Source: Cinnamomum chago | Taxonomy: Eukaryota; Streptophyta; Magnoliopsida; Laurales; Lauraceae | Assembly (NCBI GenBank): GCA_038049695.1 | Contig: CP142451.1 | Span: forward strand, 123,787,501-123,851,500 | Reading direction: 5' to 3' | Length of the DNA: 64,000 bases | In this document: piece by piece, positions 23,641 to 35,600 of the stretch | Numbering within the stretch: the first letter of the stretch is position 1 | Layout of the letters: each line of letters starts with the position of its first letter | Translations under genes and position numbers: made by a program | The notes under the pieces: generated by a model | Database searches by the model: none | The model's input: the letters and a program-made list of their open reading frames with translations, nothing else | Told to the model about the DNA's origin: nothing

Positions 23641-23904
23641 ATTTATATTATTCTAATATAAAGAAATGGTCCCTTCTAGTCTTCTACTGCTGAACCTGCT
23701 GTGTGAGACGAATAACGATGCATTTAAACCTTTATAAGGTCACATATGAGAACTTTATCCTTAATTTCTTTTTTCCAAACTTCAATTTAAAATACCTTAT
23801 ATTATTGCCTGGCTACTATTCTCAGCCCAATTAGAAATTATTTGAAGGTTGGATTTCATTTTGGATGCTGCTAGGCCGAAGCAGTAGAAACTTCGAGTGT
23901 GAAA

Positions 23905-23975
23905 CTTTGACATCTTCATCATCATCATCACCATCATTATCAAAGCCTTGCCTCAACTATATTGGGTCGGCTACA
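23905..23975 (-). mobile_element. Probable SINE/LINE 3' tail with ATC/GAT microsatellite
   Basis: On the minus strand, GTAGCCGACCCAATATAGTT is followed by GAGGCAAGGCTTTGATAATG and GATGATGAT repeats. This resembles the well-known 3' tail of Au-type plant SINEs and their partner LINEs, from memory of that family. The body upstream is not recognisable. Confidence 0.45.
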
Positions 23976-24139
23976 TAAATTTTGTTTTTTTATTCCGGTA
24001 TATCGTGAGACAAATCCTCAAATAAGTTAGGACCTTTAATGTGAACCAGAATATATGAATTATTGTACATGTAAAATAATGAATTACTAACCTTTGTTTT
24101 GTTTTGACCGAAGCTGCAGGGGAATTGACTTCTTATCAC

Positions 24140-24260
24140 AAACTTAGGTAAGACAATGCAACAAATGTGACAAGTCATTTCCTAGGCTTGAAACTGGGCC
24201 TGAAATCTTGAGCTGATTGAGCAGACAACAAGGTTGTTGGACCTGAGAACATCTCCATCA
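24140..24260 (+). repeat. Dispersed repeat, copy 3 of 3
   Basis: Shares CCTAGGCTTGAAACTGGGCC and ACAAGGTTGTTG with 9570-9665 and 15605-15700. A second matching stretch follows at 24840-24960. Confidence 0.55.
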
Positions 24261-24550
24261 GGAAAATGCTGTACATTGGGATGGTCCTGGTGTAGGGCTG
24301 AATTTGTAACCATTGGTTGGACCCTATGGAAACCAATCCACAAGATATGATCTCCAAGTTAGCACTAATCAAAGAAGATCATCACAGCACATAGTTCATA
24401 TCCAGCCCATACCCTATTCCTATGAATAGAATCTATATCATGTCTATTATAGAAATACGTGTGCTATAATCATGTGCATATTCATGTACTACAGCCCGGA
24501 AAGATTTTGTAATACACTCAATATAAATACAATAGGAAACCACCCAATGA

Positions 24551-24815
24551 TGTAAGGTGGAATTTCTCTCAATAAATTATATCGTATAAGAGACAACCGG
24601 TCATGAGTTCGAATTCCAAGAGAAACGACTCGGCACAAAAAAAAAAAAAAAAGAGTGTCGCCAAAAGTGCGCCGGCCGGGTTCCACCTAAGGTAGAGTAT
24701 TGAGGAGTGGGCTCCAACCGAGGGATAATATTGAAAAGTATTTCCGCTGCCTCTATTAACGCCATGAGGTTTTGGTAGCAATTATGTAAGGTGGGTTTTC
24801 TCTCTATAAATTATA
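24551..24815 (+). mobile_element. Possible SINE remnant between 30-bp direct repeats
   Basis: A box B-like ATGAGTTCGAATTCC (about 24602) is followed by an A-run (24638-24654). The region is bracketed by imperfect direct repeats ATGTAAGGTGG...CTCT...ATAAATTATA at 24551 and 24784. Box A is not clear, and the brackets are longer than a usual target duplication. The call is tentative. Confidence 0.3.
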
Positions 24816-25484
24816 GTCCCAACTTATATCTTTAGACAACAAAGCCATGTAGCTTGGTGCATGGACAAGACCGAACAGGGGTAGGGTCAATCTAGCAACG
24901 AATAGTCTCAGGCTAGAACCTTCAATACTAGCCATGGGTCCAAATTTTGAGGATTAAATTTTGTTACCGATTAAAAAAAATAAATGAATTTGAGGATGAG
25001 TTTCTACAGAACTGGGTCTAGACCTTAATTGTAGATATATAGTCCTAAAATGACTTGGGTCTGGTTTTAGCCTTTTTTTCAGTGACTCCAGGTATATAAA
25101 ACAAGTGAACTTTTCATAATATTATATCCACGTGTTTAATATGTGATCAATTCCGCAGCAGGCTCAATCTCCAATTCAAATGAAATTTAGTTGGGTTCAT
25201 AGAAAGGGAGTCCCAGTGAGAATCCTCACAAATTCCTGGGAACTCCAAGCAACAGAGAAGCAGGATTGGCCTTTATGCTAGCAATTCTAATTTTCAAAGT
25301 GATTACTTGATTTAACTAGTTAAAAAGCTACTCTTCTTAATTGTAATAAATGGATGGTTAAAAACAGAGGTACTTTGTTTATGTGCAGTAACTAACATAC
25401 CAGAAATAAATCAGCCACAAATGAAGAACTTCACATCACAGCAAATAACAGATCTCTATAAAACTCCGTCATTCTCCATAACCC

Positions 25485-25800
25485 CATTTCCTGGGGATGA
25501 AGCGCGGACCTCATCAATGGGCAAGAATAGTTGGATGATTTCCTGGACCTTTCGTTAGCAGAATTCTCAAAAATGGTAGTGGTGCAAGTCCATTGCAGAG
25601 GAGATAAAAGTGTCGCAGTAGATCAAAAAGCGGGCGGATACAATAGAGGTATGGAAGCCATCACAGCTTACATGGAACAGTTGCTGAGAAGGGTGCAGCA
25701 CAAGCCAAAATTGCAAAAAAGAGTGGGACTTTTAGTTGGCTAGGACAGGGAATGGCTTGAAGCTTGTGAGTGTGATGAGAGGCATGGACGCACCCTAGGA
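25485..25800 (-). pseudogene. G4: heavily decayed copy of the membrane-protein family
   Basis: Nucleotide similarity to G3, G5 and G6 is evident throughout: the GGGCAAGAATAGTTGGATGA start, AGATCAAAAAGCGGGCGGAT, and GCTTGTGAGTGTGATGAGAG followed by CATGGACGCA. The minus strand has no useful frame. The 5' third is missing after about 25800, as in G3. The plus-strand frame across it (25531-25743) is a shadow of this decayed copy. Confidence 0.6.
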
Positions 25801-26462
25801 TCGTTTGTTCCTGGGGATTGATCATGCAGGGTGGACCAAACGGTGTGGAATCAAATCTAAATATTTGGTTTCATTTTACACCCTTCAATCCAAGACCTCT
25901 AGGTCCATCGCAACATAATTGTGGCTCAGTGCCGCGCTGCAGAAACATGCGATCAGTCATATAAGGGTGACATGATAATTAATCATTAAATTATAATTAA
26001 TCCATTTATTTATTAAATAAATGTCGAAAATTAATTAAGAACTGCTCAATCTTGATTTTAACCACTAATAAACTAAATAGTCAAATGCTAATATTTGAGT
26101 ATAAATATTGTCCTAAAATAACTTTCCGAGACTGTTCCTAAATGGTCCCAATGTCAATTCTCCTTTTGGCAAAAGAAAACGCCACTATTTCTAGATCTTT
26201 ACATCCCTTCTGATACTCTGCACAAGAGAAACCATCAGAGGAGCGCCATTTTTTAAATTAAATTACACTAACACTAGGGTTTAAATTGGATAGGACTGGC
26301 ATCATAGAATTTTTGTGTCTGACATGCTTAGTGCTGCAAGAACTCGCATTCGCATACATACTAGAAATAGATCACCACAAATGGGCAATTTACATAATCA
26401 CAAATAGATCAAACTCACATGATGCCAATAGTGACAACATTACAAAACGAAAGTATTAACTA

Positions 26463-26975
26463 TTAAGCCTCGTGATTCCGCACGACCCCTTCCGAGTTTG
26501 AATTTGCTTGTGCTGACCGAGTGCCTACATTAATGGGCACGAAGCGTTGGATGATTTGAAGGGCACTTAGTTTGAATTGATATGCTGCATTTCCAATTCT
26601 GTGGCAGAATTCCCTGAAAGGGTCCAAGGGCATGTCAGTGAAGAAGAGATACAGGTCTCACAGTAGATCAAAGAGTGGCCGTATACACGAGAGATAAAGC
26701 ACCCACCACAGCTTATAGCCAACAATCTTAGAGAGGAGCGCAGCAAGAGCCAAGATAACAAAGAGGAGTGTGATTTTGAGGGAAGGAGGAGTGGGGAGGG
26801 GCCTACAGCTTGTAAGTGTGATGAGGAACATGCATGCATACAGAGATACTGTCCTCTTCAGCAAATGGAAGTGAAATTCTACTCCTTTTACTTCTCCACC
26901 TTGGTATATCACTTGAAGGATGCTAAAAATGGCAGCTAGGCTGACTCCGTACCAGGTTGGATCAATCGAAGCCAT
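26463..26975 (-). pseudogene. G5: nearly intact copy of the membrane-protein family, one in-frame stop
   Basis: From MASIDPTWYGV (ATG at 26975-26973) the minus strand reads 171 codons to a TAA at 26465-26463, in one frame except for a single TGA at 26660-26658. The aligned copy G3 has Trp there (LLWDLY), so this looks like TGG to TGA. Segments are: a hydrophobic stretch (about residues 8-23, WYGVSLAAIFSILQVIYQGG), a HFHLLKRTVSLYACMFLITL stretch (about 31-55), a strong hydrophobic run LKITLLFVILALAALLS (about 69-87), and LWWVLYLSCIRPLFDLL (about 92-108). After these come TDMPLDPF, AAYQFKLSALQIIQ, FVPI and a polar tail ending RNHEA. Three to four membrane passes are likely. The frame stays open upstream to 27212, but that part has no counterpart in G1 or G6. 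No family is recognised. Confidence 0.65.
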
Positions 26976-27212
26976 TGGCTGTGCGGGGCATCGCGTGTTT
27001 TCAATCTCTAATAGATGGCGTGGTGTCTCTTGCGGGTCTCCAGTTTTCTTGTGAGTGCCTGCAATGCTAAACTTATAGAAGAATTCTTGCACTAAGAATA
27101 TCAAAGACATGTTACAGATAAAGACTTTGTGGATATGCTTCTTTTCCACCAGCACATCCCGCAAGGGACAATGACCCCATCCTCGAGCCGCAGAGACACC
27201 AGAGACAGCCAA

Positions 27213-28625
27213 AGTCAGGTCAAAGCTACTCTGGATCCTCTGAGTGTCTCACCCAGAGACAGCCGTAGCACTAGCACCTATCTATTTAAAATTTGAGACT
27301 GTATAGGGTATTTACACCTTTTATTTCAATTAGAGTTGGTCCCACGGTATAACTGATAATTTGATGAAAAACGTGATAAACATATTCTATTCATATTCGT
27401 TAATTATGTTTTAGTTATCAAGTAGTCTTAAGGCAGGACCAACTCTTATTATCATAATATATTAGGATATGTCATATATCGAGAGGGTATTTATTTTGAG
27501 TAGCTCAGATTTTCAAAATATAGGCTCCGCAGTGGTGTTCCATTCTCTCAACTAAATATTTCTCTATGTCAAAGCCTTACCAAACTGGAGCCCATTAATT
27601 ACATTATTTTTATTATCAAACAGCCAATCCAACTTGGGAATAAACTTGGAATTGAGTAAATTGAAGGAGTTTGTTTTGAGCAGTTTAGATTTCAATTGAT
27701 GGAATCCATTTTGGAGTCCCACTTCTTTTAACTCAAAAGAATTCTCTAATGCATCGCTTGGGAGGAGGTAAAACGAAGGGAATGAAAAAAAAAAAAAAAA
27801 AGGGAAAAATGGAGAAAATGTTGAAATTGAGGGTGTTTTGGAAGGGGGAGGAAAAGCAAGGAAGGGGAATTTGGGGGTAAAATTAGTGTGGGGCTCACTC
27901 CAAAATTTTCCCTTCAAAACTGGGGGGAAATTATGAGACAAAGATGGGATTTTTTAGAAAATTATTGAACTGCCCTTTTGTCAAATTAAAGCTTTTGCAA
28001 AAATAATGATAAAATGGTAATTGTCTCTCTACCTTACAACCAAACAAAATTATAATTTTTCATTTTTCTTCCCCTACTTTTTCATTATCCAAACTAAAAT
28101 TAATTTTTCCTCCCCTCTCCCCTTTCCCCTTTCCAACTAGAGGGTAAGTAAAAGCCTTCACGGGACCGATTCTCTTTGGCCCCCTTGCCATTTACTCAAT
28201 GCCTCTGTCGCCCTCTGTCGCTCTTAGTATTCCTGTTGAGATTCTCAATCGTATCCGTAACCCCGAGCATGTGCCACCGTGACGAACCTGAGATTGTAAA
28301 TCTTTCATCCTAAATTCAACTGGCGATATAAAATTGTAATAAACTCCCTTTGTATATCGCACCAGATATAAATTTCTAACAGACTGCAATGAGCAAATGT
28401 CGACTGCAATTGCTTTCACGGGAGAGATGCATTAGCTAAGAAAAGACCCGGATATGAATCTCTAAATCATTAATAACAGGTCAAAGGTATAAAAGCATTA
28501 TATCACATTCATGGTTTGACCCACCTTATCAGATGGAAATGTGACCTGGTCGTGGGCCTAGAAATTGTATGAACTGGCCACAAACTCATCCGATGTATGG
28601 GGTTTGACCTGTTGATCTTGCATTA
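27213..28625. other. Intergenic, no gene recognised
   Basis: Includes a purine-rich stretch with an A-run at 27785-27800. The minus-strand frame 27564-27941 is low-complexity (Pro/Phe-rich) and probably chance. The frame 28192-28419 shows no family. Confidence 0.4.
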
Positions 28626-28630
28626 TTTTT

Positions 28631-28835
28631 ATTATTTGGGCCCACAGTCAAAATAATCTATCTGGACCTGCCATCAGATTATCATCCGTAAGAACATTTG
28701 ATTTTCTTATAATAGTACTTTTAAATGCTTTAAATTATTTGGGCCCACAGTCAAAATAATCTATCTGGACCTGCCATCAGATTATCATCCGTAAGAACAT
28801 TTGATTTTTTTATAATAGTACTTTTAAACGCTTTA
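28631..28835 (+). repeat. Two-copy tandem repeat, about 102 bp
   Basis: ATTATTTGGGCCCACAGTCA through TAATAGTACTTTTAAA occurs twice in direct succession with only a few differences, so the duplication is recent. Confidence 0.9.
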
Positions 28836-29105
28836 AAAGTCATCAATGATTATAGAAATATTGCAGATTTCTAAGCTAATTATTATATATTCTACCACTA
28901 ATATTATATTTATCTTTTTTTATATATATAATAACAAATCAACTCACATGGAGGGCATTTGGGATTTGGAGCACGAGTCCAAACGCTATTCCTCAAAAAT
29001 CTCAGATACTACCTAAAATATCTCAAAATCACTCCCAATTGCAATGCCGAATCATTTCTCAGTTGGGCCCATATCTCAATAGTTTTGAAACCTTACCACT
29101 CCATC

Positions 29106-29492
29106 TAGGATTCTAAACGGGTCGGTTCCGGTCCGGGTCTATGGTGGACCCAGAACCGGAACCGTTAAGAAGAAGGTGGAACCGGATCCGAACCTGGAAC
29201 CGTTTCAGAACCGGTTTCTTGGCTCCGGAACCGGAACCAGGACTATATATGGGACTGGTCTGGATCCGGGTCCAGGTTTAGGTAGAGAATGATATTAAAA
29301 AAATATGATTTTTAGGAAAGATTTTCGAAAATTGAGGTAATATATCGGGTCTCGAGTTCATGGGTCCAAACCAAGGTGGAACCGGACCCGGACCCATTTA
29401 CTTATCGGGGCCTAAATAAGGACCCAGATCGGGTTTTTTACAGGTCAGAACCTCCGGATAATCGGAGAATCAGGTACCCATTTACATCCCTA
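29106..29492. mobile_element. hAT-like non-autonomous element with 8-bp target duplication
   Basis: Termini are TAGGATTC...CATCCCTA, with AAACGGGT / ACCCATTT just inside. Exact 8-bp flanks ACTCCATC lie at 29098-29105 and 29493-29500, as expected for hAT. The interior is built of GGAACCGG/GGTCCGGG words and has no coding frame. Related pieces lie at 30355-30505 and 49745-49925. Confidence 0.8.
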
Positions 29493-30184
29493 ACTCCATC
29501 TATACTTTCCTAACTTTTCTCTTAAACAAATCTCTTTCATCATCTCTATCCTTAAAATCTCTATGATTTGGTAATCATCCTGTGGATAGGATTGAATACC
29601 TGAGTCCCTGTTTTTTTAATAAAAAAAAAAAAAACCCTATCTATGTGCTTCTTTCAAATTATTCAACAGTTGGACCGACCTTGAGAATTTTATGGCCCAA
29701 TGATGGAAGAATGTTCATTATGCTGGTGCAAGCTGTGAAACCATGATTTTGTGTGTAGTCTACTCTCACAAGAAGGAATAGAGCTATCAAAATAGGAATG
29801 TTGGATTGGATATCAAACTGAGGTGCCCACCTAGCAATGCCGCCAAATTAGTAATCTTCCACACTTTAAAAGCTGAAGCTGATGTTAATATTTATATATA
29901 CTCTAAATTTTTTAAGTTATGTACCCCACTTTGGATGGAGAATGGCTAAAAAAAGGAAGGGAGTTGATGGGCCTATGTGGGCCAAAATATATCTAAGCCC
30001 GGTTAATTTAGTTTGCGAAGGCCTAATGTTCATTATGGACCACTTCATAGGCCTGAAACTGAGGCCCTAGTCCAACTCATTTACAAACTAGATACCCACT
30101 TTTATATTAAGATGTTGGGTGATGCCAAGCACCCTAGAGTTTGGGTTTCTCCTTATATATATATATATTTATGGATTTTCTTTT

Positions 30185-30505
30185 AATTTTCGAAATGACT
30201 TGATTACTTAACGGGTTAATGGGTTGGGTCGTGTAACCTGTTAAATTAATGAGTCGTGTTCGGGTTAGATTTTTTGACCCGTTAAGTTAACGGGTCATGT
30301 ACGGGTTGAGGTGATTTTAACCCGAATTCGTTAATACGACACGATTGACAACCCTAATGTCGAGTCTTTGGTCCGAACCAAGGTGAAACCGGATCCAAAC
30401 TCATTTACTTATTGGGGCCTAACTAAGGACTCAACCTAGTTTTTAACAAGTCGGAACTTCCGGGTAATTGAAAAATCGGAGACCCATTTATATCTTTAAA
30501 GAAAC
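30185..30505. mobile_element. Decayed hAT-like repeats (two abutting pieces)
   Basis: 30200-30355 is made of AACGGGTTAA / GACCCGTT words, ending ATTGACAACCCT as in common plant hAT-like MITEs. 30355-30505 repeats the right half of the 29106-29492 element (TTGGGGCCTAACTAAGGAC against TCGGGGCCTAAATAAGGAC). No clean ends remain. Confidence 0.5.
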
Positions 30506-30878
30506 CCACACACTACCCACATCAACACACACGCAAAGCTACACTAATTAATACAAAAGTCCAATAAATGTTTGCCACAACATATCGGAACAAAACTTGA
30601 GTTTATAAGTAGAAATTAAGGATCATTGAAGTCTAATCAAATCATTGCAACCAATTATTATATAAGAATAAAAATTTAATTCAAGGTCGTTACAATACAA
30701 TTGAGATTGTACGTAAGATCTTAGATAATGTTTGTGGGCTTTGTTAGTTTTTATTTTTATTTTCTAAGACATGAACATCTTATTATTATCTATTATATTG
30801 GGTATTTTTATTCCTTTAAATTTTTTGGATTTTATTTTTCAAAGAGATTATGACCACATTTTGTGAATTTCATAGGAG

Positions 30879-30912
<34 letters not shown>

Positions 30913-31374
30913 TTTCCTAGGAGAGCAAGATTTTATTTTTATTAATTTGCTAGGATTTTTCCAAATCCACAAGCATATGGTTTTTCTTTCTACCTCTATG
31001 GATTTTCTTTTAGAAAAATAATGATATTATTTTTAGTGGATTTTATAATCCATCAGAATATAATTCCTTTCATCTATTCTTTATCAAATATTATTTTAGA
31101 TTTTTTTTTCATTAATTATATTAAAAAAACTCTTAAATTTTAATATATCTTCAATTTTGGGCCCGAACTTAGCAAGGAGCTTTGTTGCTGGTTAATATTA
31201 TAAACGAGTATGTTTGCGTGCGTGAATTAGGCAGATGAAAGCATGTTGTGTACTTCAATGACTAAGAAAACAATCTCATGAGGATATGAAGCGTCATGTG
31301 GCGAATAACCCAAAGATATTAGAGTGAGCAGTGTATTTTAGCATGGATTTGGGGATATTAGGAGAAAAGGCTAC
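30506..31374. other. Intergenic, AT-rich, no gene recognised
   Basis: Contains a T-run of about 24 near 30879-30901 and long AT-rich stretches. Nothing else is supported. Confidence 0.4.
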
Positions 31375-31690
31375 TGAATTTTTTCTTTTGGGTTTGGAAA
31401 GGACATGGATTGCTTCCGCTGCTTTCATGGAAAGAGGCATAACAAATTCTACTACAGATACTTAGGCAGTAATCTTTGACTATCGACCAGGCAAAGATCC
31501 ATGTACATACCCTTTGGAAAAAAAATATATCAGATATTGGCGTGGTCCAGTCCATTTGATTAAGGGATCGAAATCTAACGCCAGGCTAATGGAGTGATAC
31601 GGGTGGGAATGACTAATCCCTAGCAATTTATTATGGTATTTATAAGGCTGAAAGTCATCAGATAGATCAGCATGCAACATGTCAGCCAGC
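31375..31690 (+). repeat. Duplicated segment (partner 23330-23615)
   Basis: Near-copy of 23330-23615 with about 50 extra bases near 31440-31485. The copia insertion lies 60 bp to its right. The minus-strand frames here have no recognised family. Confidence 0.7.
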
Positions 31691-31750
31691 AATTGATATG
31701 CAGATGTGTATGATCTTAAGTGCCCCATGAGACCCTTTCAATCAACACTC

Positions 31751-32227
31751 TGTTATATCATTATTAACATGAACCCTAAGATCGTGAACAACATGATAGT
31801 CACATGCAAGATTTAATCTTAAATAAGTTAAAGAGTACCTCCAGACATCCTGATGCAGAGAGCTTTCCGATCCTGCTGTCTGGCACTGTTGTTGAGATCC
31901 GTCGAAGAAGAGGCTGAGTGAATGGTTTCGGTTTCTCTCTCCTTGCCTATAAACCTTAATGTGTTGATTTTGTGTGTAGCCTTTGTGATGGACCAAAGGC
32001 TTTATTTATAGGTGGAGAGAGGACCAAATTTCCAATTAGGTTTACTTTAGATTTAATCTCAACCGTCCATCAAGGTAGAGAATATTAAGGAAACTATCTC
32101 ATTAGGAAACCTTTTTGAGTAATTATAGCATATGTATCCCATGAAATCGGAATTCCTATTATGACCACACTTCTAGAAAGGAAAGGACTTGTGGTCCAAG
32201 TAATGGGCCTAAAATAATTTCCTTACA
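31751..32227 (-). repeat. 3' LTR of the copia element
   Basis: 477 bp with TG...CA ends, identical by eye to 37976-38452. A TATA-like TTTATTTATAGG stretch (plus-strand text) lies inside. Confidence 0.95.
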
Positions 32228-32615
32228 GTCTCCCACTTGGTCAATAGGAATTTCATTAATGTTTTCATTATTAGGAATCATAAGGCGCGCATTATATGCT
32301 AAACACTGCTTTAGTCGGTTATCATAGGTGTCTTGGCTAATTCGGTTGTTAATGGGAGTCATGGCGTGCACATATTATTTTGCAACATGTTTACTTCCAT
32401 GTACCACGTCATTTACAACCGTCATAACTAGACCATAAGATGAGATTTACATAATGGTCCCATAATGTCTTTGTTTAAAGACTGTTTCTATTTATCATTT
32501 ATCCAAACATAATTATGTACATAATGGAAAAACAGAAATAGTAGATGTAGAGTTGCATTAAGAGCTCAATAAATGTCAAATAAAAATACAGAAATAAATA
32601 AGCAGAAAATGATAA

Positions 32616-35600
32616 TTAAGAACTATCTTGAAGACCCATGCTTTCAGTATGTCCTTGAAAGGTCTTTGGAGGTAGTCCTTTTGTGAATATGTCTGCGACC
32701 ATGAAATCTGTACGTATAGACTCAATGACAAATTTTTGTAGTCTAATATCTTGCTTCAGTGATAGATATTTAAGGTCCATGTGTTTGGATCCCTTAGATA
32801 TCCTGTCATGCTTAGAGAAGAAGGTTGCAGCTTCATTATCACAGTAAATAGTTAATGGCTTAGAAATGAAACTCAAGGCTCCAAACTGAGTGATAAAATT
32901 ACGCAACCATGTTCCTTGAATTGCAGCCTCATAACATGCCACATATTCAGCCATCATGGTGGATGTGTAAAGCAACTCTGATTTCTGGCTTTTCCATGAT
33001 TTGCTCCTCCACATAAGAGATACACATAGCCAAGAGTGCAGAGTCTGGTGTCAGGACATCCAGCAAAATCTGAATCGGAATAACCAGTCACCTGTAGGTG
33101 ACTTGATTTTCTGTATGTGAGCATATACTTCCTTGTTCCCTTGAGGTATCTCAGTACTTTCTTTGCAGCTTTCCAATGAGCGATTCCTGGGTTACTTTGA
33201 AATCTACCCAGCATGCCAACAACATGACTAATGTCAGGTCTGGTACAGACCTGTGCATACATCAAACTTCCTACAAGAGAAGCATAAGGATATTTTTCCA
33301 TTTCTTTACGTTCCAATTCGTTCTGTGGACACTGCGTAAGATCAAGCTTATCTCCTTTATGCAGTGGAACAGGACTAGAGGAACATGTCATCATGCCAAA
33401 TCTCTCTAGAACTTTGTCAATATATGCTTGCTGAGACAATCCCAAAATACCAAGTGACCTATCACGGAATATTTCTATTCCTATCACATAGGAAGCCTCA
33501 CCCATATCTTTCATTTCAAAGTTCTTAAAGAGTTAATCCTTTGTTCCATGTAACAAACCAAGGTCGCTACTAGCCAGTAATATGTCATCAACATACAGAA
33601 CCAAAAATATAAACTTGCTCCCACTGATCTTTAGGTATATGCAAGGGTCAACTATGTTTTCTTTGAAATCGAAGGCAGTAATGATTTCATGAAACTTTAG
33701 GTACCATTGCCTCGAAGCTTGCTTCAGTCCATATATTGATTTCTTAAGTTTGCAGACCATGTCTTCCTGACCTTCAATTATGAAGCCTTCAGGTTGACGC
33801 ATGTAGACTTCTTCTTCCAAGTCTCCATTAAGAAAGGCAGTTTTCACATCCATTTGATGTAACTCGAGGTCATAATGAGCTACTAATGCCATGATAATTC
33901 TAAGAGAATCCTTCTTGGACACAGGAGAAAAAGTCTCAGTATAATCAATGCCTTCTTTCTGATTAAAACCTTTGGCAACAAGTCTGGCTTTATGTCGTTC
34001 AATATTGCCTTTGCAGTCGCGTTTGGTCTTGAAGACCCATTTACAGCCAACTGGTTTGTGTCCTGGAGGCAATTGAACAACTTCCCATACTCGATTTTCA
34101 TCCATAGATTTCAATTCTTCCTTCATGGCATCAATCCATTTAGTAGAATTAACATCCTTAATGGCTTGTGAATAAGAAACCGGATCTTTAATTGTCCCTT
34201 CTTCAGATTCTACTTGGTAAAGCATGTAATCATCGGAAATAGCTGATCTCTTTTGTCTTTGAGACCTTCTTAATGCTGGTTCCTCTGGTGCTTCTTCCAT
34301 ATGTTCATTAGTGACAATCTCATTATGGAGTTGTTGATCATTTATTGGATTTTCCTCATTGTTAAATGGTTCAACAACGGGAGGATTTCCAACATCTTTC
34401 GGAATAGAGGGTAAAGGGATAGGTACCCTGATTTCCTGTATGATCACATCTTTAGGTTTATTACTCCCACTGATTTCACCATTTTCAAAGAATCTAGCAT
34501 TACCGGTTTCAACAATTCTCGTACTATGGTTAGGACAGTAGAACCTAAATCCTTTGGACTTTTCTGGGTAACCTATAAAGTAACCACTGATCGTTTTAAG
34601 GTCCAATTTCTTTTCATGTGGGTTGTAGACTCTAACCTCAGCTGGGCAACCCCAAATTTGGAGATGTCTTAAACTAGGTTTCCATCCTTTCCACAGTTCA
34701 AAAGGTGTCTTTGGAACTGCCTTACTGGGAACCCTATTCAAGATATAAACAGCTGTGCGTAGAGTATCCATCCACAAGGATATAGGTAAGTTGGCATGAC
34801 TCATCATGGATCTAACCATTTCCATGTATGTACGATTTCGCCTTTCAGCTACACCATTCTGCCATGGAGAACCAGGCGTTGTGTATTGGGCAACAATTCC
34901 AAGCTTTTGGAGGAGTTTTGCAAAAGGTCCAGGATGTTGTCATGTTTCATCATACCTACCATAAAACTCACCACCTCTATCTGATCTTATGATTTTCACT
35001 TTTCTATCTAGTTGCCTTTCGACTTCAGTAATGAATACTTGTACAGCATCCACAGACTGAGATTTGTCATGCAACAAGTATAGGTAACAGTAACGTGAGT
35101 AATCATCAATAAAGGTAATGAAGTACTTTTCTCCCCCAAAGGTTGGAACATCAAAGGGTCCGCAAATGTCTGTATGAATTATTTCAAGAAGCTGAGTACT
35201 TCTTGTGGCTCCTTTCTTTGTGTGTTTTGTTGTTTTGCCTTTAATACAATCCACACATACTGTAATATTAGTAAAATCTAGATCCGGAAGGACACCATCT
35301 TTTACTAATCGTTTGATTCTTTCACTGGATATGTGACCCAGTCTTTTATGCCACAAGATATAAGAGTCGTTTTTAGATGACTTTCGTTTTGTTTCCTTAG
35401 AATGCAGGGTAAGATGGGTTTCAGTAAATGGACTATTAAGATGTAACTTGTATAGCCCGTCAATCAATATTCCAGAACCAATGCGACTAGAATTTTTAAA
35501 TAAACTGAAATTACCATTTCCTACTTCAAACGAATAACCAACTTTATCAAGTGCGCTTACAGAAACCAAATTACGAGAAATAGACGGAACATAAAGAGTT

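Noticed and set aside
23905-23975. CRISPR-like or coding microsatellite
   Set aside because: It is a short ATC repeat next to a known type of SINE/LINE tail; plants have no CRISPR arrays.
27564-27941. 125-codon minus-strand frame
   Set aside because: Low-complexity Pro/Phe-rich start over a purine-rich tract; no family or second copy.
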